This document shows, one piece after another, positions 1 through 8,222 of a stretch of 53,937 nucleotides of DNA. Made by a program: the position numbers and the translations under genes. The notes beneath the pieces are model-generated. The model did not search any database. It was given only the letters and a program-made list of their open reading frames with translations, and was not told the DNA's origin. The DNA is taken from positions 1 through 53,937 of IMG/VR virus record IMGVR_UViG_3300032325_000820; one strand, 5' to 3'. How positions within the stretch are numbered: position 1 is the stretch's first letter; every line of letters begins with the position of its first letter. The stretch comes from a virus.

Positions 1-123
1 AGGGGCGGCCGCTGCTGCTAGCGGTTCGGCTACTGCAGCGGGTTTATCGGCAGCAGGAGCTCTTGCTTCAGCCGGTGCAGCAGCGCTTTCAGCGGGTAGT
101 GCTTCAAGCTCGGCGTCCGATGC
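1..123. repeat. terminal direct repeat, left copy (circularisation overlap)
   Basis: These 123 bases are identical to the last 123 bases of the window (53815-53937). They lie inside the Ala/Ser-rich repeat of the tail-fibre gene, and joining the ends restores that gene in frame. The simplest reading is a circular molecule linearised by the assembler with a duplicated overlap. A real terminal repeat of a linear virion genome would normally not fall in the middle of a fibre gene. Confidence 0.9.
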
Positions 124-418
124 TTCCTCTAGTGCTTCTGATGCCAGTCATTCTGCTAGCAGTGCCTCTACTTCAGCAACTAATGCAGCAAACAGTGCCA
201 CTGCGGCTCAAGACTACTTAAATACTCTTTTAAATACCGGATTAACTCTGCAAGGAGATGTAACCGGTAGCGGATTATTAAGTACGCCGATTGTTACCAC
301 ATTTAAACCTAATCCGGTATTTACCGGTAACGGCTCAATGACTATGCCTTCAGGTAATAATACTCAAAGACCTACTACCCTAATCCCCGGAATGATAAGG
401 TTTAACACTTCAGTTTAA
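2..418 (+). CDS. tail-fibre protein, C-terminal part (continues from 52667)
   Basis: Reading from base 2, the frame is open to the TAA at 416-418 and matches the frame of the gene starting at 52667, so this is the last 138 residues of a 521-residue fibre. The first ~75 residues are Ala/Ser-rich with short repeated units such as SASDASSSASDA, a pattern typical of trimeric coiled-coil shafts in phage side fibres. The part after LNTLLNTGLTLQGDVTGSG is beta-type fibre sequence, and it ends in the motif PGMIRFNTSV. The next gene (460) opens with the complementary half of this common fibre motif, so the fibre appears divided between genes. It probably contributes the distal shaft of the adhesion apparatus. 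The receptor is unknown. Confidence 0.85.
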   Translation, partial: GAAAAASGSATAAGLSAAGALASAGAAALSAGSASSSASDASSSASDASHSASSASTSATNAANSATAAQDYLNTLLNTGLTLQGDVTGSGLLSTPIVTTFKPNPVFTGNGSMTMPSGNNTQRPTTLIPGMIRFNTSV

Positions 419-459
419 CTTTATGATAAAATTTATTAATTAATTATAGGAGACTTAAA

Positions 460-1170
460 ATGACCGATAACTTAAATGACAAGAATCTAAAAGCACCACT
501 ACCGACATCTACCGGAAAACCGGAAGTTACTGACGGCACAAACTGGTTTACTCTTGCTACTGAAAACTGGGTTTTAAACACCTTAGGTAGCGTGCCTGCA
601 ACTTTGGCAGCAACGACTAGCAATTTAACGGCTACTTATGCAAATGGTACTAGTGGGACGGGAGCTACTTTAACTAATTCGGGAACTCAAAGCACGCTTG
701 TTATTGATGGAGTTACTTTAGCTGCAGGTAACAGGGTGCTAGTTAAAGATCAGACAGCTGCTTTGCAAAACGGAATATATACGGTAACTAATATCGGTTC
801 TACTACAACTAACTGGGTATTAACAAGAGCTACCGACTTTGATTCCCCGTCCCAAATGGTCAGAGGTAAGACTATTGATGTAATTAGCGGGACAGTAAAT
901 GCCGTAACATCATGGATGCTTACCGGAGCCGTTGCAACTGTCGGTACGGATAGCATTAGCTTTGCAAGACTTGCAAAAAGTGGACTAGATAGTGTGTTAG
1001 GCACGACCAATCAAATTACGGTAACGGTTACTAATAATGTCGCAACCGTTAGTATTAGTTCTAATCCTGTATTACCCGGCACTGCATCAGTTACTATTCC
1101 AACCGGAACAACGCTGCAGAGACCATCTACTCTAACTGCCGGAATGCTCAGATTTAACACCAGTCTCTAG
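460..1170 (+). CDS. tail-fibre segment protein
   Basis: A 236-residue protein rich in Thr, Gly, Asn and Val with beta-strand character, as expected for a phage fibre or adhesin. It starts after a good ribosome site (ATAGGAGAC before the ATG). Near the N-terminus it has DGTNWFTLATENWV, a widespread fibre motif; the middle (around residues 75-175) has GVTLAAGNRVLVKDQT and NGIYTV, which recurs in many phage fibre proteins. The C-terminus, QRPSTLTAGMLRFNTSL, repeats the ending of the preceding fibre. It lies 41 bases after the long fibre gene and 25 before the next fibre gene, so all three are probably one transcription unit. The fibre assignment is firm at class level; target and position in the virion are not known. 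Confidence 0.75.
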   Translation: MTDNLNDKNLKAPLPTSTGKPEVTDGTNWFTLATENWVLNTLGSVPATLAATTSNLTATYANGTSGTGATLTNSGTQSTLVIDGVTLAAGNRVLVKDQTAALQNGIYTVTNIGSTTTNWVLTRATDFDSPSQMVRGKTIDVISGTVNAVTSWMLTGAVATVGTDSISFARLAKSGLDSVLGTTNQITVTVTNNVATVSISSNPVLPGTASVTIPTGTTLQRPSTLTAGMLRFNTSL

Positions 1171-1195
1171 GAGAGAAATCAAATAGGTTTAAATA

Positions 1196-2404
1196 ATGAA
1201 GCTTGAGTTTTTTGATGGGACTAGCTGGTATAGTGTTGCAAGTGAAAACTTTGTTAATACTAAGGTATTTGATATCAACTCAAATACTAGCGGTCAATTA
1301 AATATCAATCGTTTAAACGGTTATCCGGCCAGTAGCTCTGTTTATCTAAGAGGAGACGGTACTTGGGCTACTCCGGCGGGAAGCGGGACGGTAACCTCGG
1401 TAAACATTGCAGTCGGAAGCGGCCTAACTGTTAGCGGTAGCCCCATTACTACTAGCGGTACTATAACAGTTAATATTGGCAGTATAGCAATAACACAGAT
1501 AGCCGGCTATAGCGCTGCTCCTACCGATACTTTTGTCAGAGGCAATAATACCTGGAGTAAGATATATTCAAGTATTATTAATTTTGATACGGAACTAAAT
1601 AGCGCAGGGCAAAATATTAATGCTCAAACCGGAACATTAATTGCCAATAACCTTGCTGCTTATAATTCAGGGGTAATTGTTTGTGGACATGCTCTTAGTA
1701 TCCAAGACACCGGGACTTATAAACCTTATAACGGTAGTTACGGTTATTTAAGTTCTTCCGGAGGAACCGGAACGTCTACGGGTCAGAATCCATACTCCAT
1801 TAACTGCAACAATAGAGTCAAGGCTTCCGAGTTTAATGCCGTTTCTTCCATTAAAACCAAAAATATTGAATCTTCAGGCAAGTCCATAGAAGAGGAAGCG
1901 TTAAAGAGATTTAATAAAATACCTTTCTTTAAATATAGTTATAAAGATAAAATTAAAAATGGCCAAGGAGTAACTTTTGGCATTGTTGCCGAACCTTTAA
2001 AGGAAGTTTTACCTGATTATGTTTTGGAGGACAAAAGTTTTGTCCCTAATATATTGCAGTCCTGTTTAATTAAACCGATAACGGAATATAGTTACCACTT
2101 AGTATTTAAAGAAAAATTAACCAATATTGAAGGGAGTAAACTACAGTTAATTTTACTTAATAAATCAATTGAAGTAGAGATTTTAAAAACTACCTCAAAG
2201 CGGTTAATCATTTCCTGCTCTGAAAAACTACCAAACAATGGATTTGCCTACGGCACTTTTGAAACCTGTCCTTCAGTTACCAAAAATAAACTTTTTGAAT
2301 TATCCATGGTGGTATTAAAAAACACCTTAAAACGTGTAGATATGCTTGAGAATAAACTCCAATATCTACGATTCATTAACAACAATTTAGGAGAATTAAA
2401 ATGA
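1196..2404 (+). CDS. tail fibre with endosialidase-type (S74) intramolecular chaperone-like C-terminus
   Basis: A 402-residue protein. The first residues carry LEFFDGTSWYSVASENFV, the second half of the fibre motif whose first half ends the previous gene. Residues ~60-190 are Gly/Ser/Thr-rich beta sequence (GSGTVTSVNIAVGSGLTVSG and similar) typical of fibre shafts. From about residue 215 the composition changes: SSIKTKNIE, a helical stretch with FFKYSYKD, then VTFGIVAEPLKEVLPDYV, which follows the layout of the S74 chaperone domain that trimerises and clips off phage spikes. The canonical Ser and Lys autocleavage residues cannot be fixed by eye, so self-cleavage is uncertain. The stop overlaps the next ATG (2401) by 4 bases, indicating translational coupling. 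Confidence 0.7.
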   Translation: MKLEFFDGTSWYSVASENFVNTKVFDINSNTSGQLNINRLNGYPASSSVYLRGDGTWATPAGSGTVTSVNIAVGSGLTVSGSPITTSGTITVNIGSIAITQIAGYSAAPTDTFVRGNNTWSKIYSSIINFDTELNSAGQNINAQTGTLIANNLAAYNSGVIVCGHALSIQDTGTYKPYNGSYGYLSSSGGTGTSTGQNPYSINCNNRVKASEFNAVSSIKTKNIESSGKSIEEEALKRFNKIPFFKYSYKDKIKNGQGVTFGIVAEPLKEVLPDYVLEDKSFVPNILQSCLIKPITEYSYHLVFKEKLTNIEGSKLQLILLNKSIEVEILKTTSKRLIISCSEKLPNNGFAYGTFETCPSVTKNKLFELSMVVLKNTLKRVDMLENKLQYLRFINNNLGELK

Positions 2405-2823
2405 GTACGGCTCTAAAAGACATAAGCACCAATTTAAATGATTTAAAATTAATTACTAGCACCCAAGTCGATCTATCCTATTTTAACAGTCTTGCAAGTA
2501 ACGTCTTTAGTGATCCAAGCATATATGCTAATATACAATCGGATGTTCAGTTCATTAACCAGATTGGGGGACAGCTTTTTAACTATTTTAGTGCGTCAGA
2601 TCCAAATACTCAAAAAATATGGTATGTAGCATTAAAATCAGGTTTAACTCAGTCAATTAATGATGCCAATAACTTAATTGGTAAGATTCCGCAAGACAAC
2701 CCAAAAGGCACTGATTTAACAGTAATCCTGAATGTGTTTATCGCGGACTGTCAGGCTATTTGTAAAATCATACCGCTTGATCAAAATCAGGTAGCAGAGA
2801 CAGTACCGGAAGAATTGAATTAA
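2401..2823 (+). CDS. unknown protein downstream of tail fibres
   Basis: A 140-residue protein I do not recognise. It is mixed alpha/beta with amphipathic helices, no signal peptide and no membrane segment, and an acidic tail (AETVPEELN). It starts inside the stop of the fibre gene (ATGA overlap) behind the ribosome site TTTAGGAGAATT, so it is made together with that fibre. A fibre-assembly chaperone or a small baseplate or fibre accessory protein would fit the position, but nothing in the sequence proves it. Confidence 0.6.
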   Translation: MSTALKDISTNLNDLKLITSTQVDLSYFNSLASNVFSDPSIYANIQSDVQFINQIGGQLFNYFSASDPNTQKIWYVALKSGLTQSINDANNLIGKIPQDNPKGTDLTVILNVFIADCQAICKIIPLDQNQVAETVPEELN

Positions 2824-2846
2824 TTAACAGAAATTAAAAAAGAAAT

Positions 2847-3251
2847 ATGAATTTTGTAAATTATCTTCCTGCTTCTTTTTCCAATCTTGATTATTCCAAA
2901 CAGGTAATTTTAGAATCAACTATTAACACTATATATGTTAATTCTATAACTATATGTAATACAAGCAATAATGATATCAGAATTAATTTATTAAAAAATA
3001 TCATTGGAACTGATAGCAGCTCAAATCAGACCTTTTTAACAAAAAATCTAGAAATTTCTGCTCCTGGAGCTAATAAAATCAGTACAATTAATCTGGTGTC
3101 TTATTTTGGATTAAACGAATTTCTGTCTGTATATATCAATAATAATATTACCTATACATGTCAGTTAATTATTTATTCTGGAGGAGTTAACCAGAACTTT
3201 GATTGTACTGTTAATTATAGTATATTTGTAGAAACACCAATTACATCTTAA
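2847..3251 (+). CDS. unknown beta-rich structural protein
   Basis: A 134-residue protein with Asn, Ile, Ser and Thr dominating and predicted beta strands throughout (for example NTIYVNSITICNTSNNDIRI, then ISAPGANKIS). It has no signal peptide and no coiled coil. The composition resembles small phage decoration or fibre-tip proteins. It lies 23 bases after the preceding gene and 4 before the next, so it is co-transcribed with fibre and ejection-protein genes. The family is not recognised and the virion role is inferred from context only. Confidence 0.55.
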   Translation: MNFVNYLPASFSNLDYSKQVILESTINTIYVNSITICNTSNNDIRINLLKNIIGTDSSSNQTFLTKNLEISAPGANKISTINLVSYFGLNEFLSVYINNNITYTCQLIIYSGGVNQNFDCTVNYSIFVETPITS

Positions 3252-3255
3252 AAAA

Positions 3256-4386
3256 ATGAAAGATAGATATATTAACGACCTTTTAGCTAAACAAGCTTAC
3301 ATCTCAGATAATTTGGCTCGCAAAGACCCATTTGACAAGGCTATTAGAAAGGCTGTCGAATCGGCTAAGAAATCTATAAAAATGGATGAGGATCAGGAAG
3401 ATAAGGCACTTCGTAATAGCCTTTTAACTTGGTCTGAGGAAATGCACAAAATGCCGAGAACAAAAGGATTATTGGCTAATTTTGCTCAAGCCGGCAGAGC
3501 GTTGCTACCTGCATTAAAAACTCATGATATTTATGAAGATGCTGCCGAGGAAGAAAATTTAAAAATGCTGCAACATGCACAGCAGCAAAGAGCAGCAGAA
3601 GAGGCAAAAGCGGCTCAGTTAGAAGCAGCAGCTTACCAAAGAGAAATGGCAGATAAACAAATGGCTCACCAAGGGGCTATGCTAGAAGAGCAGAAGAGAT
3701 ATCATGACCAGTCTTTATTTGCAAAGCTTGCAAAAGCTGCGCAGAAAAAAGAGGGGGATTTCAAAGAATACGAAGGAAAAACTTATAGAACTTTGAATAA
3801 AGCTGACCAAAGTAAAGCCGGAGATGCTAAGGCTATTGCTAATGCTGCAGCTATAAAAGACCAGGATATGAATAAAAGTTTTGAAGATTTAGAGAAACTT
3901 GGAAAAGAGAATTGGTTTCATCCTTTAGGGCGAGGTTCTAGCATTATTAACCCTATAAAAGATACTATAGGTAATGTATTTGGGGTAGAAGATCTTCAAA
4001 AAGAAACGGCTTTAAGAAATTTGTTTATTGCCGAGCTTGGGCAATTAAGGACCATAGCCGAAAGATTAAATACCGGTACTAACGGTATAACTCAAGGAAT
4101 GTATGATCGATTGTCCCCGTATTTTGCCGATCCTAAGAATGATAGTCTTCCGACTTTAAAAATGAAAATAGATCATCTTTCAAAAGAAATTCAAGACATA
4201 CAAAAAGCAGCGACTATAAAACATGAGCAAGGCATTCATTTTGATGTCGGTGATTTAGAGACACCAACTATAGAATCAGATTTTGTTTTGATGCTTGACC
4301 CCAAAACAGGTAAAAAAGATTCTATTCATAAAAGCTGGGTGCAGGATGCTATAAATAAAGATGGTCTGCAGGTAGTAAATGAGTAA
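3256..4386 (+). CDS. probable internal virion / ejection protein, coiled coil
   Basis: A 376-residue, highly charged and largely alpha-helical protein. Residues ~95-165 form a long Ala/Gln/Glu coiled coil (QQQRAAEEAKAAQLEAAAYQ and onward); the second half is helical with a Gly-rich break near NWFHPLGRGSSI. There is no signal peptide or membrane helix. In podophage genomes such proteins between the fibres and the large ejection protein are usually internal core or DNA-transfer proteins released into the host. Its 3' end overlaps the next gene by 8 bases (4379-4386), which supports co-translation. The function is inferred from position and composition; a tail-associated rod or chaperone is the alternative. 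Confidence 0.6.
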   Translation: MKDRYINDLLAKQAYISDNLARKDPFDKAIRKAVESAKKSIKMDEDQEDKALRNSLLTWSEEMHKMPRTKGLLANFAQAGRALLPALKTHDIYEDAAEEENLKMLQHAQQQRAAEEAKAAQLEAAAYQREMADKQMAHQGAMLEEQKRYHDQSLFAKLAKAAQKKEGDFKEYEGKTYRTLNKADQSKAGDAKAIANAAAIKDQDMNKSFEDLEKLGKENWFHPLGRGSSIINPIKDTIGNVFGVEDLQKETALRNLFIAELGQLRTIAERLNTGTNGITQGMYDRLSPYFADPKNDSLPTLKMKIDHLSKEIQDIQKAATIKHEQGIHFDVGDLETPTIESDFVLMLDPKTGKKDSIHKSWVQDAINKDGLQVVNE

Positions 4387-6193
4387 ATTTGATAAATATA
4401 AAACTCCTAAAAATATAAATACAGATTATTCTTCTGATGAAAGAAGTAGTGTATTTGATAAATATCAGAGTCCCAAATCCATACCTAAAGAAGTATCGCC
4501 GAGACCGGATAGATGGTGGGGAGAAAAAGCAGCATTAAAAGGAGCAATGGATTTAGTTGATGCTCCGACTAATTTAGCTAACTTAGGAGAAACAGGAATT
4601 AAAACCTATTTAAATAAAACCGGTAATATGCTAAGAAAAGCTGCCGGCAGAGAAGCTATATCATATAATAATCCTAATTTCTTCAGTGAAGAAAACATGC
4701 CGAGAATATCTACTCATATAAAATCATTTGCCAAAAACAAAGGTATTGATTTAGAACCTAGATATAATACAAATTCAGAGCAATTTGTCGGTGAATTAAT
4801 AGGAAATGCTACAAGCGGTGGATTATTTGGAAAATTAAGCCAAGGAGCAAAAGCTTTGGAAGGAGCAAAAACGGCTGTTAAATTAGATTTAGGAAGTAAA
4901 GCTTTACAACAGAGCGGACTTGATCCTTTATATGCAGATATAGCGGTTAATTTTTCACCAAACGTTGCAAGTAAAGCAGCAAATATAATAAAACATCCCA
5001 AAGAAAAGATATATTACCCTTTGGGCAGAAAAATTTTAGGATTAACTCCCGATAAATTAGATAGTAAGGCATTAAAAGCTGCAAGAGATTTAGGCATAGA
5101 TTTACCTGCTGCGGCAGTTACCGATTCCAATTTAACGGGTCTTGCCGATCAATGGCTACAAAAAACTCCTGTTTTGGGTCATAAATTAAAAAATAAATAT
5201 ATTACTACTCAAGAACAAACAAAAAGAGCTTTAGAAGATATTTTTAACAAAACCGGTCCATCAAGAACTCCGGAAATAGAAGCTCAAATTGCGGGTTTAT
5301 ATGATAGAGCCGAAAAATCACTACCTCTTGATGCAAAGGTATTACCAGCTAATCTTAAAAAGGCTATTGATGATATTAAAATCAATACGGCTATTCTTTC
5401 TCCTGATGAAAAAAGCCTCCTGCAGTCACTTGAAACTATTAAAAACGAGATAGAGCCGGCATCAAAAATAATAAGTCAGTACGGACCTATAAAGTTACCG
5501 CTACAAGCGTATGACGTTAATAAACTCGTCGGTACTAAAAAAAGCCTAAATTCAATTATAAAATGGGATACGGACGCAGGGGTTAAAAAGCAGCTTAAAA
5601 AAATACAAAAAGCGATTTCGCAGGATATTAAAGAGTACGGCAACAGTAACCCGGAGTGGTATCAGACTTTTAAGGGTGCTGATAAATTATACGGCAATGT
5701 GGCAAAAAGAGAAAAACTCGAAAATATACTCGGGCATAAAGGAACAAACTGGACTTTTGAAGATTTAAAATATAATGCACTTGCCAAGGCAATAAATGAT
5801 CCTAAAAATTTTAAGATTATAAAGAAACAACTTACTCCGGAAGCTAACGAGCAAGTACAAAAATTAGGCACTGTAGCAAAAGCTATGGCATTAAAGAACG
5901 CTCGTATTCCCAACCCCTCAGGAACGGCAATAACTGCAAGTACTTTAGGGCTTATAGGAGGAGTTTATGCTAATCCTCTGCTAGCATTAAGCGGTTCGGG
6001 ACTTGGAACGGTAGGAGGGGGTTTAATAGCACGTGATTTATTAACTAATAAAAAGTTTTTAGACTTAAGCCTGCAAAATGCTGAGAAACAAGCAACTAAA
6101 TTACCTTTTAAACAACGTTATTATAACGAAATAACAGATAATTTACGCAAGCATTCTCCTCTCATTTTAACTAGGGAAGCTAACAGATTTTGA
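4379..6193 (+). CDS. probable DNA-ejection / internal virion protein
   Basis: A 604-residue basic protein. The N-terminus holds two copies of a short motif, FDKYKTPKNI (about residues 4-13) and FDKYQSPKSI (about 26-35), perhaps a packaging or docking tag. Residues ~55-200 contain short amphipathic, Gly-rich segments, the middle is helical, and around residues 515-555 there is a hydrophobic Gly/Ala/Leu stretch (LGLIGGVYANPLLALSG, then GLGTVGGGLIA) able to enter a membrane. Large basic helical proteins with one glycine-rich hydrophobic zone at the end of a podophage tail module are typically ejection proteins that form the trans-envelope conduit. It is the last + strand virion gene before the convergent - strand virion block. 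Confidence 0.6.
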   Translation: MSKFDKYKTPKNINTDYSSDERSSVFDKYQSPKSIPKEVSPRPDRWWGEKAALKGAMDLVDAPTNLANLGETGIKTYLNKTGNMLRKAAGREAISYNNPNFFSEENMPRISTHIKSFAKNKGIDLEPRYNTNSEQFVGELIGNATSGGLFGKLSQGAKALEGAKTAVKLDLGSKALQQSGLDPLYADIAVNFSPNVASKAANIIKHPKEKIYYPLGRKILGLTPDKLDSKALKAARDLGIDLPAAAVTDSNLTGLADQWLQKTPVLGHKLKNKYITTQEQTKRALEDIFNKTGPSRTPEIEAQIAGLYDRAEKSLPLDAKVLPANLKKAIDDIKINTAILSPDEKSLLQSLETIKNEIEPASKIISQYGPIKLPLQAYDVNKLVGTKKSLNSIIKWDTDAGVKKQLKKIQKAISQDIKEYGNSNPEWYQTFKGADKLYGNVAKREKLENILGHKGTNWTFEDLKYNALAKAINDPKNFKIIKKQLTPEANEQVQKLGTVAKAMALKNARIPNPSGTAITASTLGLIGGVYANPLLALSGSGLGTVGGGLIARDLLTNKKFLDLSLQNAEKQATKLPFKQRYYNEITDNLRKHSPLILTREANRF

Positions 6194-6305
6194 TAATGGG
6201 ATTTGAGTTTAATCAAAGGATAAATCCTTAGCGTAGGATATTTTCCGAATTCTATCGTGATCCCTTATCGTGTATTTACGGCCAATTATTCCTGATGCCC
6301 TTAAT

Positions 6306-8219
6306 CTATCCATAAAACTTTTTTTGCTTAAATTCAAAAGCTGGAACAATATCTATTCCATATCCGCGAATTGGTTGGTTTGCAGTATAATTCGGATTTC
6401 TTATATATTCCATTGGATCATAACCGAAATTATTATACCAAGTTCCTTCTATTTCACTATATGGTTTATTTGCTGCTTTCATATTTGCAAAATAATTATT
6501 GTAATATTTTTGTTTTTCTTCTGTTAATCTCAAGTTTTCAGATTGTATATGCTTTTCAAGCATCTTTTGTCTTTGTCGCTCTTTCATTAATTGAGCTTCT
6601 TTAGTAGCATCCTGGTTTACTAATTCTTCTTGCCTTGTTTTATAATCTTCTGTAGATTTTATAGCATCATTTCTAGAAGCTAGCTCTTTTTCAAGCTCGC
6701 TATATCTATTTTTTAGATCAGATATGGAGGATAAATCTATACCTTGATTATTAAAATGATTAAATACCGTGTTAATGCCTCCTTCTGCACCTGAAGCGTA
6801 TCCTGTCCCTCTAGCATTATTAAGTAACATTGGTTGCTGAAAGTTTTTTTCGTTTTGATATGCCCTATATAATTGTTCGTTGTTTTCTTGGTCATTCTTC
6901 CATTTTTCCAATCCTTTTAAATTGGTGTTTTTTATATCCCCGAGAGTATTACTAAATTCTGTATTAGCTAATTGATCATACTGCCCGAGTTTACCTATTT
7001 TATTTATGTCTTCATGGTGTTTAGAGGCTATATTTTTTAGTAAATCATTTTTAACAAGATTGCCTCTTGAGGTAAGAGTTGCATCACTTAACTCTCTCAT
7101 TCTATTGCTAACGGATTTTAAATGAGCACCACTTCCATAAGTACCCTGTCTGATATATTTTGCATTTAGAGCGTTTAAATCAGCTTCTAATTTTTTTTGT
7201 CCCTCATAATCAAGAGCTTCAAATTTAGCTTTTAATTGCTCAGGCAAATTCCCTACGACTTGATTTATTGAATTTGGTGTATTTTCTATACCCTTGCGGA
7301 CTAATTTACGATCAAGATAGTTCTTATCTTTATAAGACGGACTTAATTCTTCAGCTAGTTTATATGATCTATCCATTGTTGGATTAATTGGTTCTACCAG
7401 CTTTCCTTGGTAGACAGGCATATTAATTCTATTAGAACTTTCCCATTGATTAACCGGTTTATTAGTATCTATTCCATAAGCTTGTAGAGCTTTTACAAGT
7501 TGTTGTGCATTCACTTGTGCTAAATCAGGATGGATTTCTTCTCCACTGCCAATAGTATCTAGTACCTGCTGCAAATTCTGTAATCTTACGTAAGGATCAT
7601 CTTTTTCAGCTTCAAACCTAGCTTTCTCTGCCGTAAGTCCCTTGTTTATTATGCCGTGTTTTTGTTCTCCGTAGCCATAAAGATCACTGATTAATCCTTT
7701 TTTTCTTGCTTCTTTAGCTTTTGCAGATTGAGAGAGTGCCGTAAAAGCTGAGCGGTTTTTCTTACCTTCTAATTCTCTTATTGGAGCATTTAAATTCTCT
7801 ATATCAGAACCGAGTTCATTAAGCTTAATACCACTATCTTGAGCCATTTTTTCTTTTAATTTGTCAGAATAGGGGGCAAAATTGGCTCCATACTGCCTAT
7901 TTAATTTATCAAAAACTATTCCGTTATTAAATGAACTATGTTTTTCGTTAAGGTTTCTTAAAATCTCTCCTATATTTTCTTTTGTCAGTCCTTCTGCACT
8001 TGCATTTGCTAATGATTGAAGGCCGCCCTGATATGGCATACCTTTAGATAGACGCCTTTGTTCTAAGGCTTGTGCTCTTTGTGTTAGAGCAGACATAGGA
8101 GCAATAGTTTTACCGGGGTAAGGGGTATAATTAGTACCTGATAGTTTACTACTATCCCTAAGTAATATTCCCCTTGCTTTATTCCTTAATTCATCAAAAG
8201 ATAAGCTATTTTTTGACAT
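6306..8219 (-). CDS. probable internal virion protein, long alpha-helical
   Basis: A 637-residue, very charged, Gln/Asn/Lys/Glu-rich helical protein with no signal peptide or membrane segment. It starts at ATG 8219. The helical stretch around residues 525-600 (NRYSELEKELASRNDAIK and similar) is a strong coiled coil. It is the last gene of the - strand virion operon, 3 bases after the preceding gene's stop. The position after a Gly-rich membrane-active candidate and a gp10-like tail protein resembles the ejection-protein clusters of P22-type phages (gp7/gp20/gp16), but no family similarity can be claimed from reading alone. A fibre or tape-measure-like role is possible but less likely in a short-tailed phage. 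Confidence 0.55.
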   Translation of the reverse strand: MSKNSLSFDELRNKARGILLRDSSKLSGTNYTPYPGKTIAPMSALTQRAQALEQRRLSKGMPYQGGLQSLANASAEGLTKENIGEILRNLNEKHSSFNNGIVFDKLNRQYGANFAPYSDKLKEKMAQDSGIKLNELGSDIENLNAPIRELEGKKNRSAFTALSQSAKAKEARKKGLISDLYGYGEQKHGIINKGLTAEKARFEAEKDDPYVRLQNLQQVLDTIGSGEEIHPDLAQVNAQQLVKALQAYGIDTNKPVNQWESSNRINMPVYQGKLVEPINPTMDRSYKLAEELSPSYKDKNYLDRKLVRKGIENTPNSINQVVGNLPEQLKAKFEALDYEGQKKLEADLNALNAKYIRQGTYGSGAHLKSVSNRMRELSDATLTSRGNLVKNDLLKNIASKHHEDINKIGKLGQYDQLANTEFSNTLGDIKNTNLKGLEKWKNDQENNEQLYRAYQNEKNFQQPMLLNNARGTGYASGAEGGINTVFNHFNNQGIDLSSISDLKNRYSELEKELASRNDAIKSTEDYKTRQEELVNQDATKEAQLMKERQRQKMLEKHIQSENLRLTEEKQKYYNNYFANMKAANKPYSEIEGTWYNNFGYDPMEYIRNPNYTANQPIRGYGIDIVPAFEFKQKKFYG

Positions 8220-8222
8220 GAT

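Noticed and set aside
1-123. Terminal repeat as the direct terminal repeat of a linear packaged genome
   Set aside because: It falls inside a fibre gene and joining the copies restores the reading frame, which fits a circular map with assembly overlap better.
750-1010. 86-codon open frame on the - strand over a tail-fibre gene
   Set aside because: Shadow of the 460-1170 fibre gene with low-complexity sequence; no ribosome site and no family features.
6216-6229. AAGGATAAATCCTT as terminator between the convergent virion blocks
   Set aside because: Six-base arms with a 2-base loop and no following T-run; too weak to call.
6270-6604. Two + strand frames rich in Phe, Ile and Cys
   Set aside because: They lie over the end of the - strand internal virion gene 6306-8219 and look hydrophobic only because they are complementary to Lys/Asn/Glu-rich codons; not taken as holins.
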